A stretch of 7,850 nt of DNA from positions 1 through 7,850 of the forward strand of contig JACPTH010000088.1 of the NCBI GenBank assembly GCA_016192885.1. The letters run 5' to 3'. The translations under genes and the position numbers were made by a program. Under the pieces are notes generated by a model. That model did no database searches and was not told the origin of the DNA. It worked only from the letters and a program-made list of their open reading frames with translations. This DNA is from a bacterium. GTDB taxonomy: Bacteria; Muiribacteriota; Ozemobacteria; Ozemobacterales; Ozemobacteraceae. Below are positions 1 through 6,622 of this stretch, piece by piece. Each line of letters starts with the position of its first letter. Position 1 is the stretch's first letter.

Positions 1-46
1 CTTCAACAAGCGATGGAAGCTTGCTTTTGAATTTGGGAATTTTCTA

Positions 47-75
47 TTGAATTTTAGAATACATTTAACTATACT
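47..75 (+). promoter_or_regulatory. Predicted sigma70-type promoter of the recombinase gene
   Basis: TTGAAT at 47-52 and TATACT at 70-75 are separated by exactly 17 bp, close to the TTGACA/TATAAT consensus. Transcription would start near 82 and leave a leader of about 135 nt before the TTG start at 218. The surrounding DNA is AT-rich, so a chance match is possible, but both hexamers and the spacing are good. It is the best promoter-like site I found in the window. Confidence 0.5.
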
Positions 76-201
76 CAATGAATAAAGGGATTTTCGAGTA
101 AGTTACATTTCATATTTCTTCCGATTTCTGAAAAGTGAGGAACAAGAATAGCAATGTCATTAAAAAATAGAAAAACACCATGAGCGCGAATACTACACGC
201 T

Positions 202-220
202 GGAGAAGGTTAGATGCTTG
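202..220 (+). promoter_or_regulatory. Shine-Dalgarno site supporting a TTG start
   Basis: GGAGAAGG at 202-209 is followed by an 8-nt spacer and TTG at 218-220. There is no in-frame ATG or GTG between the upstream in-frame stop (TAA, 161-163) and this codon, so this site decides the start of the recombinase. Confidence 0.6.
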
Positions 221-802
221 AACAAGAATGAGCGTGAACGGCTAAGAAATTCCCTTCAGAAACGGTTGAAAGAGGAAAGTTGCTTTGAAGGAAAGTTGGC
301 TTTGAGGGAGTGGTTATTGTGTGAATTGGGCTTATCAACGGGTTTGCGAGTGTCGGAAATTCGAAATTTACGGATGAATCATTTATTCCTTAATGAGAGT
401 AGACCGTTTATTTTCGTGGAAATGGGCAAAGGCGGAAAATCACGAATGGTCGAAATAGACCGTCAATTCGCCAAAACAATGAAGCTATTCTTAAAAGTGA
501 AAGAAAAAGAGGAAACCCCACCCTCAAATCAGCCCTTGTTTTACTCCAAACGGGCCAAGGGAAAGTATTCAACCAGAGCTTTGGAGTATTCCTTCAAGAA
601 GTGTCTTCGAATGGCCGGAATCTCGACAAATTTATCAATTCACTCTCTTCGGCACACCTATTCTTTGGCATTGTACAAGGCTACTAAATACAATATAAGA
701 TACGTTCAAAAACAGCTTGGCCATAGCTCGCTTCATGTCACCGAAATCTATCTGCAAAGCTTGATGGCAGAACTTCAGGAACCATTACAAAAACTTTACT
801 GA
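218..802 (+). CDS. Tyrosine recombinase, catalytic domain only
   Basis: This is a site-specific tyrosine recombinase/integrase that would cut and rejoin DNA through a 3'-phosphotyrosine. All six catalytic positions can be placed: R44 in TGLRVSEI, K74 in GKGGKSR, H142 and R145 in IHSLRHTY, H169 in LGHSS and Y178 in EIYLQ. At 194 aa it has the catalytic domain but lacks the N-terminal SAM-like core-binding domain found in XerC/XerD and most phage integrases (usually about 300 aa). FimB/FimE-type invertases have this short form, but a 5'-truncated integrase is the main alternative. The frame stays open upstream to 164, and its residues resemble an inter-domain linker, which hints at truncation. 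The strong Shine-Dalgarno at 202-209 instead supports a functional TTG start. A promoter lies at 47-75. The gene is followed by a REP pair and a lipoprotein gene. The family is certain; its substrate is unknown. Confidence 0.9.
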   Translation: MNKNERERLRNSLQKRLKEESCFEGKLALREWLLCELGLSTGLRVSEIRNLRMNHLFLNESRPFIFVEMGKGGKSRMVEIDRQFAKTMKLFLKVKEKEETPPSNQPLFYSKRAKGKYSTRALEYSFKKCLRMAGISTNLSIHSLRHTYSLALYKATKYNIRYVQKQLGHSSLHVTEIYLQSLMAELQEPLQKLY

Positions 803-849
803 ACATGCTAATTCCCAAAAGTAAACACGTAATTTTTTTGAGAAAACCC

Positions 850-911
850 TGGTAGGCGCAGGCTTTAGCCTGCGTGGAACTGGTAGGCGCAGGCTTTTAG
901 CCTGCGTGAAA
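850..911 (+). repeat. Tandem pair of REP-like palindromes
   Basis: Two direct copies lie 31 bp apart. Each has TGGTAGG followed by a palindrome: CGCAGGCTTTAGCCTGCG at 857-874 and a one-T-longer version at 888-906. GTAG precedes each hairpin (852-855 and 883-886). The stem is CGCAGGC/GCCTGCG. These are solo relatives of the palindromes flanking the transposase at 6529-7227, but carry GTAGG instead of GTAGC before the stem and a GTGGAAC or GTGAAAT tail instead of a GTTC tail. They fill most of the gap between the recombinase and the first lipoprotein gene and could fold in the transcript. Confidence 0.85.
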
Positions 912-939
912 TTGGTATCATTTGCCCGCTCTTTAATAT
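912..939 (+). promoter_or_regulatory. Weak candidate promoter for the first lipoprotein gene
   Basis: TTGGTA (912-917) and TAATAT (934-939) are separated by 16 bp. Each matches about four of six consensus positions. The site lies just after the second REP palindrome and about 65 bp before the proposed TTG start. This is a weak call. Confidence 0.25.
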
Positions 940-991
940 TTTGGGGGCACTAGGAAGGCTAAATGCCGTTTTATAAGTTCGCGGATTGGCT

Positions 992-1006
992 GGGAGGTTA
1001 ATTTTG
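992..1006 (+). promoter_or_regulatory. Shine-Dalgarno site deciding the TTG start at 1004
   Basis: GGGAGG at 992-997 is followed by a 6-nt spacer and TTG at 1004. The other in-frame TTG at 986 lies upstream of this site and would add six residues before a normal lipoprotein signal peptide. The start at 1004 is therefore preferred. Confidence 0.65.
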
Positions 1007-2599
1007 GAAAAGCTTCTGATTTGCTTGTTCTCGATCCTTGCAATTCTGTCTCTCTCGGGGTGCAGAATGGGCGGGAATTTCGACAATGGTTCGAATCCGT
1101 CTTCAAGCGAGACCCCCATCGGCGTGATTTCCGGTTTAATAACGGCATCCGCGACGCTTGAAACTTCCATTGGCGCGGATGCTCTACGTAATGGAAAGCC
1201 TGGCTCGCTTTTTCGTCAAGACACCATTCTTGCTGACCTGAATGTGGAAAATGTCGATGTTTGGCTCGAAGAGTATCCGGATATCAAAACTCGTACAAAT
1301 TCAGCAGGCCAATTTACGCTTTCCAATGTTCCTTTTGGCGAACATCGGGTTGTAGCAAATATTGCAGTCAATAAGGCTTCTTTGACCGAAAAGCGGGTAT
1401 ACAAGATTCGATCGTCTGAAATTACTCTTAGCAAGCAGGAACCAAAAAAACGTTTCGAACCGTTATCTCTCGAATCAGCGACAAATCGGGTTTCAGGTAT
1501 TTTAATCGACCCCAACGGAAATCCGGTCGAGAACGCCGAATTATGGCTCTGGGGGGAACGATTTTACACCGACGACCATGGGCGTTATGTTTCCCCGCCG
1601 CTTCCTGAATCAAGCCCTATCGATGAAATAAAAGTTAAAAAAGCTTCCGGTTTCAAGCAAACTTCGATTATCACCGCATTTACAAGCGGGACAAAACCCG
1701 TGATTATTTCGACTCTTTCATTATCCGACACCACTACCGATTCTCCAAAAGTAATGTTGTTTAGATCAAAAATTGGAAAGCTTGATGGCGGCGAGACGCT
1801 TGGTATTTGGGCAATTTTTTATGGGGCCGAAAACGATGATAGTGAAAAGCTCAAAATTATCTGGTCCAAAGAAAACGGCACGCTATCTTCAGGAAGCGAA
1901 GCGCTTCCAAACGAGCTGAAAAAGAAACTTCCCCAATCGGTCCCGACTGACGCCAAAATTTCACATGTGAATTATACCTCTCCCAAAGAGAATGGAAATT
2001 ATACGATTACGGCAAAAGTAGTTGATACCGGGGGGAGATCCGAGTCGCAATCTATTCATATTTCTGTTGGGCAAGAGCCAATTTCTGAAAGTAACCGACC
2101 GCCGACCGGTTACATTGTCACCACTTCAAGCGTTCTGGCGGGGCATTCGATCGGGGTGTCAATTGTCGCGTCAGACCCCAATAAAGACGCGCTCGGATAC
2201 GGTTGGAGCGCGAGCCCGAATCCGGGTGAGTTCAAATGCTCGAAATCGGCAAGCACAACCTGGACGGCGCCTGATTCGCCCGGAACATTTACCATAACTT
2301 GTACAATCATGGATTTCGAGACTGCGGTTGAGGCGAAGGCAAAAGTACATGTTGTTTCTGCGGCAAGCACCGCGATAAGTATTGATGCGGGGAAAATAGC
2401 CGGTTATGTCATCGATAACTTTACCGACAAACCCGTGGAAGGCGCATTGGTAAGCATTTTGGGCGCTGATATTTTCACCGCGACTAATTCCGACGGCTAT
2501 TTCGAATTTACGGGGCTTAAATCCGGAGAATACGATTTGGAAATCCAGCGCGACGGCTACGCACCGCAGTATTTATACGGAATAGTTGTACATAATTAA
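1004..2599 (+). CDS. Predicted lipoprotein with carboxypeptidase-regulatory-like and Ig-like domains
   Basis: A predicted exported lipoprotein of 531 aa from the TTG at 1004. The signal peptide has a short MEK n-region, a hydrophobic core and the lipobox LSGC, with the lipid-modified Cys at residue 20. After a Ser/Asn-rich linker come: a carboxypeptidase-regulatory-like beta domain at about 39-124 (TNSAGQFTLSNVPFGEHRV); a second at about 162-210 (VSGILIDPNGNPVENAELW); two Ig/PKD-like domains at about 250-355 and 366-451, each ending in a typical terminal strand (NYTITAKVVD and TFTITCTIMD); and a third regulatory-like domain at the C-terminus, about 463-531 (NSDGYFEFTGLKSGEYDLEI). No catalytic motif is visible, so a structural, adhesive or binding role is inferred. 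Two REP palindromes lie upstream. The stop codon falls inside an AATTACG-type heptamer array. A start at 986 would add six residues. Module calls are from sequence patterns, not a profile search. Confidence 0.85.
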   Translation: MEKLLICLFSILAILSLSGCRMGGNFDNGSNPSSSETPIGVISGLITASATLETSIGADALRNGKPGSLFRQDTILADLNVENVDVWLEEYPDIKTRTNSAGQFTLSNVPFGEHRVVANIAVNKASLTEKRVYKIRSSEITLSKQEPKKRFEPLSLESATNRVSGILIDPNGNPVENAELWLWGERFYTDDHGRYVSPPLPESSPIDEIKVKKASGFKQTSIITAFTSGTKPVIISTLSLSDTTTDSPKVMLFRSKIGKLDGGETLGIWAIFYGAENDDSEKLKIIWSKENGTLSSGSEALPNELKKKLPQSVPTDAKISHVNYTSPKENGNYTITAKVVDTGGRSESQSIHISVGQEPISESNRPPTGYIVTTSSVLAGHSIGVSIVASDPNKDALGYGWSASPNPGEFKCSKSASTTWTAPDSPGTFTITCTIMDFETAVEAKAKVHVVSAASTAISIDAGKIAGYVIDNFTDKPVEGALVSILGADIFTATNSDGYFEFTGLKSGEYDLEIQRDGYAPQYLYGIVVHN

Positions 2600-2700
2600 G
2601 AATTTGAAATTACGAATTAAGAATTTTTTATGGGTTGGCGCATAGACGTTGTTTGGTATTCCTGTAATTAGTTCTAATTCGTAATTTTTAATTTGTAACT
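2594..2700. repeat. Inverted pair of AATTACG/CGTAATT heptamer arrays
   Basis: From 2594 to 2628 the sequence repeats with a 7-bp period: AATTAAG, AATTTGA, AATTACG, AATTAAG, AATTTTT. From 2663 to 2700 the reverse-complement form appears (TGTAATT, TCTAATT, CGTAATT, TTTAATT, TGTAACT). The two blocks can pair imperfectly across a spacer of about 34 nt. The first block contains the stop codon (2597-2599) of the first lipoprotein gene. The arrangement could form a stem-loop downstream of that gene, but it is AU-rich and does not look like a standard terminator. Confidence 0.65.
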
Positions 2701-2746
2701 AACGAGGTAATTGCAAAATAATTGCTGAAAAACATTCGAAACCAGA

Positions 2747-2783
2747 GTAGCCGCTTTCGGTAACCTCAGGCTTTATGCCAAGC
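2747..2783 (+). repeat. Decayed REP-like copy
   Basis: GTAGCCG at 2747-2753 and CTTTCGGTAACC followed by TCAGGCTTTATGCC up to 2779 resemble the intact copy at 6466-6494, which also has CTTTC before GGTAGCC. Several stem positions are mutated, so it would not fold well. It appears to be a remnant of the same repeat family. Confidence 0.5.
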
Positions 2784-2787
2784 TTTT

Positions 2788-2815
2788 CGTAATTCGTAAT
2801 TCGTAATTCGTAATT
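2788..2815 (+). repeat. Four perfect CGTAATT heptamers
   Basis: The unit CGTAATT occurs four times without a mismatch, ending 20 bp before the ATG of the large mosaic gene and just ahead of its Shine-Dalgarno AGGGGG (2823-2828). Copy-number slippage here would change the spacing upstream of that gene. Confidence 0.85.
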
Positions 2816-2834
2816 AAATTATAGGGGGTTTGAG

Positions 2835-5800
2835 ATGATTTTTCGAGCTATCGTTCTAATTGTTCTGGTTGCTTCTGTTGTGTCGATTATTGCTTGCTCG
2901 GGCGGCGGCGGGGGAAGTAACCCGGCGGCGGTATTAAGCCAAAAGTATTTTTCCGTTCACGGGCAAATCGAAGGCGAAAATGAATTAGGAGGAGTGCCGG
3001 TTTATTTAATTGCCGCGGAAACGAACACTCCGCCGGCGGGTTTGATATTGGCTACGGGTGAAGATGCCAAAAATTCATCTCAATCAGCGGGTTTAGCGAT
3101 TCCTGTAATTCGCGCGAATGTTATCGGACAGATATACACTTCGGTTACCGATGCGAGCGGAAACTTTGAGTTTCTGGATGTTTTAGAAGGTAATTACAAT
3201 CTTATCGCCCAGAAAGATCGATACAATAGTGGAATATTGCGAGACATCAGAGCGCTTTCCGACGTAACCAATCTGAAGATTCGTCTGACTCCAACGGGGC
3301 AAATTTCCGGAACCGTTTCGGTACCAAATAATTTCAGCAAAAGCGGAGTTACTGTGTTCGTAAAAGGCACGTCATACGCGGCATTCAGCGGAGATCAAGG
3401 CGAATATCAAATTACAGGGATTCCGATAGGCACATACACTGTGGCTTTCACAGCGCCGGGGTTAAAGCAGGGAATAATAGAAACAGCGCTTGTATCACCG
3501 GGAGCCACAACGAATTTGCCATTGGTAACACTTTCGGTTGACACGGCATTCTTTATCATGGGCCCACAGGGTCCGCAAGGCCCGACCGGCACCGCCGGGG
3601 TAAGCATCACCTGGAAAGGCTCGCTGGCCGCCGCACCCGCAAGCCCGCAACTTAACTGGGCGTATTATAACACCGCCGACGGAAAAGGTTATATTTACGA
3701 TGGGTTGGCGTGGCAAATTATGGTTCAAGACGGCGTTATCGGCCCGCAGGGCCCGACAGGTTCAACCGGTCCGCAAGGCCCGACCGGCACCGCCGGCGTA
3801 AGTATAACCTGGAAAGGTTCGCTGGCAGCAGCACCCGCAAGCCCGCAAATCAACTGGGCGTATTACAATACCGCCGACGGAAAAGGCTATATTTACGATG
3901 GCTCCGTATGGCAAATTTTGGTTCAAGATGGAGTCATCGGTCCGCAAGGCCCTACTGGTTCCACAGGTCCGACAGGTGCAACCGGCTCTGCGGGGGTGAG
4001 CATCACCTGGAAAGGCTCGCTTGCCGTCGCACCCGCAAATCCGCAATTAAACTGGGCGTATTATAACACCGCCGATAAGAAAGCGTATATCTACGACGGA
4101 AATGCCTGGCAGATTCTAGCCCAAGACGGGGTTCTCGTTGGCGACAGCGATGCCCCGCTGACAAGCTCGTTTATGCCTGCAAACGGCTCTACTGGCGGTG
4201 CCATAGACGAAGATTTGGTTCTTACTTTTAATGAAAACGTGTATAAAAATACTACCGGCGATATTGTAATTAAGCGAACGTCTAACAATAGTATTTTTGA
4301 AACTGTCTCCGTGTCCAGCGCAAGGGTTTCAATCTCAGGCGCTCAGGCGATAATCAATCCAAGCGCCGTTCTTGAAAGCTCAACATCATATTACGTACAG
4401 GTTGCCGCGACTTGCTTTAAAGACCTCGGAGGAAACTTCTTTGCAGGCATTTCTGATACCACAACCTGGGCATTTACGTCAGCGGATGCAACGCCCCCGA
4501 ACGTGAACACGTTTAACCCGGCCGATGATGCGAGCGGAGTTCTCATTGACTCGGCTTTGGTAATAACATTCAATGAAACGATCAAAAGAGGTTCTGCCGG
4601 AAATATAACGATCAAAAGAATCGCGGACAACAGCGTTTTTGAGAGCATTCCCGCCACCAATTCCTCGAAAGTCACGATCTCTGGCGCTCAAGCTACGATT
4701 ATTCCGACTGCAACATTCGCAGATCAGACCGGTTATTACGTACAAGTCGATTCAACTTGCTTTAAGGATAATACCGGGAATTATTACGCCGGAATAAACA
4801 ATAATACTACCTGGAATTTTACGAGCGCCGACGGAACACCGCCGATTGTAACGATTTTAAGCCCTCTCGATAACGCAATTAACGTTGCAACCGGCGCGAA
4901 CCTGGTCCTCACATTCAACGAGAATATCAGCAAAGGCGCGACCGGCGATATCTCGATAAAGCGAACGATTAACAATATTCCGTTTGAGACGATTCCGGTA
5001 ACTGACGCAAGAGTGACCGTCGCGGGTAATCAGGCTACGATAAACCCTGACGCCAATTTAAATTATTCGACCGGATACTACGTTCGAATCGCGAACACAT
5101 GCTTCAAAGATGCGACGAATAATAATCATGCAGGTATTACCGACAATACCACATGGGATTTCACTACGACTTCAGATTCGGCGGGGCCTGTCGCGGTTTC
5201 GTATGTTCCGACCGACGGCTCGGTGTTTATCGCCACGAATTCGAATCTTGTGCTGACGCTCGACGAGAACGTTTTCAAGGGCACTACCGGCGATGTGGTG
5301 ATAAAGAAGCTTTCCGATAACTCGGTGGTTGAAACTATTCCGATCGCCTCTTCAAATATAACTATTTCGGGCGCCCAAGTCACGATTAACCCGGTGGTGA
5401 CGCTCGCGATTCCGGTCGATTATTACATTCAAATCGCCGGCACATGCTTTAAAGACCTTGCAGGCAACAACTATGCAGGTATCGCCGACAATACCACATG
5501 GAACTTCTCAACGATCGTCCCCGGGGTTAACTGGGTACAAACCGCCAACGGCCCCTTTTCAGCCCGCCACGGGCATACAAGCGTGGTTTATGATAACAAG
5601 ATGTGGGTGATAGGTGGTTCCAGCGGAGGAAAAGAAGTCTGGAACTCTTCCGATGGAATTACCTGGAATATTGCAACTACATCCGCGGCTTTTTCAGCTC
5701 GATCGGCGCATACAAGTGTGGTTTTTAACAACAAGATGTGGGTTATTGGAGGATGGGATGGCACCAGAAAAAATGATGTCTGGTCTTCTAGCGATGGAAT

Positions 5801-6395
5801 TACATGGAATTTAGCCACCTCATCTGCTGCATTTTCACCTAGAAGTGAGCATGGAAGTGTTGTTTTCGGCGGAAAAATGTGGGTGTTTATGTCTGTAATC
5901 GATGCCCAAAACTGGAAAGATGATGCCTGGAATTCAGCTGATGGAGTTGAGTGGGTTGAAATGACCTCCAATATGAACTTACCTGACGATGCAAAGTGGT
6001 CTTTTTCAACGGCTGTTTTCAATGACAAAATATGGATCATAGGCGGAAACACTTATAATTGGAACGACAATCGAAATGTTCAATATTCTTCCGACGGTAT
6101 CAACTGGCAATTTTCAGGATTAGGCCCCTGGAATCTTCGAAGAGGGTCATCAACCGCTATTTACGAGGGAAAGATTTGGCTGATTGGTGGTTATACGAAT
6201 AATCCTTCAACTTACTTCAAGGATGTTTGGTATTCTTCAACCGGCTACGTAGGAGGTTGGTACAGCGCAACGTCAACTGCAAATTTTTCTGCTAGACAAA
6301 GGCATTCAACCGTTGTATTCGACAATAAAATGTGGGTAATAGGCGGGCATGATGGGACAAATGCGTTGAACGACGTGTGGTACTCGGGATACTGA
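2835..6395 (+). CDS. Large mosaic lipoprotein: collagen-like, SbsA-type Ig and kelch modules
   Basis: A predicted exported lipoprotein of 1,186 aa. The ATG is preceded by AGGGGG with a 6-nt spacer. The signal peptide is hydrophobic and ends in the lipobox IIAC, with the lipid Cys at residue 21, followed by a Gly/Ser linker. Domains in order: carboxypeptidase-regulatory-like beta domains at about 38-150 and 155-235; three modules at about 243-433, each a short Gly-X-Y collagen-like stretch (4, 6 and 6 triplets) plus a 46-residue unit with ITWKG, WAYYNTAD and YIYDG; four SbsA-type (Big_5) Ig domains at about 440-550, 553-665, 668-777 and 783-893, each with an LxLTxxExx-type strand and a TCFKD motif; and six kelch-like units at 901-1186 with HTSVVxxNKMWVIGG cores. 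The N-terminal strand before the first kelch unit (NWVQTANGPF) could close the six-blade propeller. No catalytic motif is seen. A surface stalk with a ligand-binding tip is an inference. AATTACG-family arrays bracket the gene. Confidence 0.9.
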   Translation: MIFRAIVLIVLVASVVSIIACSGGGGGSNPAAVLSQKYFSVHGQIEGENELGGVPVYLIAAETNTPPAGLILATGEDAKNSSQSAGLAIPVIRANVIGQIYTSVTDASGNFEFLDVLEGNYNLIAQKDRYNSGILRDIRALSDVTNLKIRLTPTGQISGTVSVPNNFSKSGVTVFVKGTSYAAFSGDQGEYQITGIPIGTYTVAFTAPGLKQGIIETALVSPGATTNLPLVTLSVDTAFFIMGPQGPQGPTGTAGVSITWKGSLAAAPASPQLNWAYYNTADGKGYIYDGLAWQIMVQDGVIGPQGPTGSTGPQGPTGTAGVSITWKGSLAAAPASPQINWAYYNTADGKGYIYDGSVWQILVQDGVIGPQGPTGSTGPTGATGSAGVSITWKGSLAVAPANPQLNWAYYNTADKKAYIYDGNAWQILAQDGVLVGDSDAPLTSSFMPANGSTGGAIDEDLVLTFNENVYKNTTGDIVIKRTSNNSIFETVSVSSARVSISGAQAIINPSAVLESSTSYYVQVAATCFKDLGGNFFAGISDTTTWAFTSADATPPNVNTFNPADDASGVLIDSALVITFNETIKRGSAGNITIKRIADNSVFESIPATNSSKVTISGAQATIIPTATFADQTGYYVQVDSTCFKDNTGNYYAGINNNTTWNFTSADGTPPIVTILSPLDNAINVATGANLVLTFNENISKGATGDISIKRTINNIPFETIPVTDARVTVAGNQATINPDANLNYSTGYYVRIANTCFKDATNNNHAGITDNTTWDFTTTSDSAGPVAVSYVPTDGSVFIATNSNLVLTLDENVFKGTTGDVVIKKLSDNSVVETIPIASSNITISGAQVTINPVVTLAIPVDYYIQIAGTCFKDLAGNNYAGIADNTTWNFSTIVPGVNWVQTANGPFSARHGHTSVVYDNKMWVIGGSSGGKEVWNSSDGITWNIATTSAAFSARSAHTSVVFNNKMWVIGGWDGTRKNDVWSSSDGITWNLATSSAAFSPRSEHGSVVFGGKMWVFMSVIDAQNWKDDAWNSADGVEWVEMTSNMNLPDDAKWSFSTAVFNDKIWIIGGNTYNWNDNRNVQYSSDGINWQFSGLGPWNLRRGSSTAIYEGKIWLIGGYTNNPSTYFKDVWYSSTGYVGGWYSATSTANFSARQRHSTVVFDNKMWVIGGHDGTNALNDVWYSGY
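3558..4133 (+). repeat. Three in-frame modules with an exact 198-bp period
   Basis: Inside the mosaic lipoprotein gene, GVSITWKG recurs at residues 255, 321 and 387, exactly 66 codons apart. Copies one and two are nearly identical in protein and closely similar in DNA; copy three has diverged (KKAYIYDG for GKGYIYDG). Each unit joins a Gly-X-Y stretch to a Trp/Tyr-rich segment. The exact period suggests unequal recombination or slippage, and copy number may vary between strains. Confidence 0.9.
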
Positions 6396-6440
6396 ATTAA
6401 TTACGAATTATGAATTATGAATTACGGATTACGAATTAAT
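6395..6440. repeat. AATTACG-family heptamer array after the mosaic gene
   Basis: From 6399 the 7-bp units read AATTACG, AATTATG, AATTATG, AATTACG, GATTACG, AATTAAT. The array starts at the stop codon of the mosaic gene. Its units are the reverse complement of the CGTAATT units upstream of that gene at 2788-2815, so the gene lies between arrays in inverted orientation. Confidence 0.75.
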
Positions 6441-6454
6441 TGTGGTGAATGGTG

Positions 6455-6566
6455 AATGGGACGGGCTTTCGGTAGCCGCAGGCTTTAGCCTGCGTTCTTG
6501 CGAAAGGTAACGAATGGCACGGGTCTTTGGTAGCCGCAGGCCGGTAGCCGCAGGCTTTAGCCTGCG
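6455..6566 (+). repeat. REP-like palindrome cluster, left side of the transposase relic
   Basis: Intact palindromes lie at 6477-6494 and 6549-6566, with a half-copy GGTAGCCGCAGG at 6529-6540. Each is preceded by GTAG (6472-6475, 6530-6533, 6544-6547). A stretch starting AATGGGACGGGCTTTC before the first copy recurs, slightly changed, 58 bp later before the half-copy, so part of the cluster arose by duplication. The half-copy plus the second intact copy form the left arm of the long inverted repeat. Confidence 0.85.
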
Positions 6567-6622
6567 TTCTTTTGCGTTCCTTTGCGTTCTTAAGTTCCTA
6601 AGCGTTCCTGAGATAAAAGATT

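Noticed and set aside
2..85. Open frame at the left edge that could be the tail of an upstream gene
   Set aside because: Only 27 codons with no recognisable motif and overlapping the best promoter; too short to support.
47..85. A dif-like Xer recombination site in the AT-rich leader
   Set aside because: No two-arm 11-6-11 arrangement resembling known dif sites could be made out.
850..911. Possible CRISPR repeats
   Set aside because: Only two copies without a unique spacer of normal length, strongly palindromic, with no cas genes; REP-like elements explain them.
986..1003. TTG at 986 as start of the first lipoprotein
   Set aside because: The Shine-Dalgarno GGGAGG (992-997) lies downstream of it and fits TTG 1004, which gives a standard lipoprotein signal peptide.
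865..1613. Minus-strand open frames over the recombinase/lipoprotein gap and the start of the lipoprotein
   Set aside because: No recognisable motifs; they overlap REP palindromes and a clear lipoprotein signal peptide on the other strand.
3407..4066. Several open frames on both strands over the collagen-like modules
   Set aside because: They are shadows of the repeated GC-richer coding sequence; their apparent Cys/Gly or Arg richness is an out-of-frame reading of Gly-X-Y codons.
5588..6052. 154-aa open frame on the minus strand
   Set aside because: It lies wholly inside the kelch region of the mosaic lipoprotein and mirrors its repeats; there is no independent domain or ribosome site.
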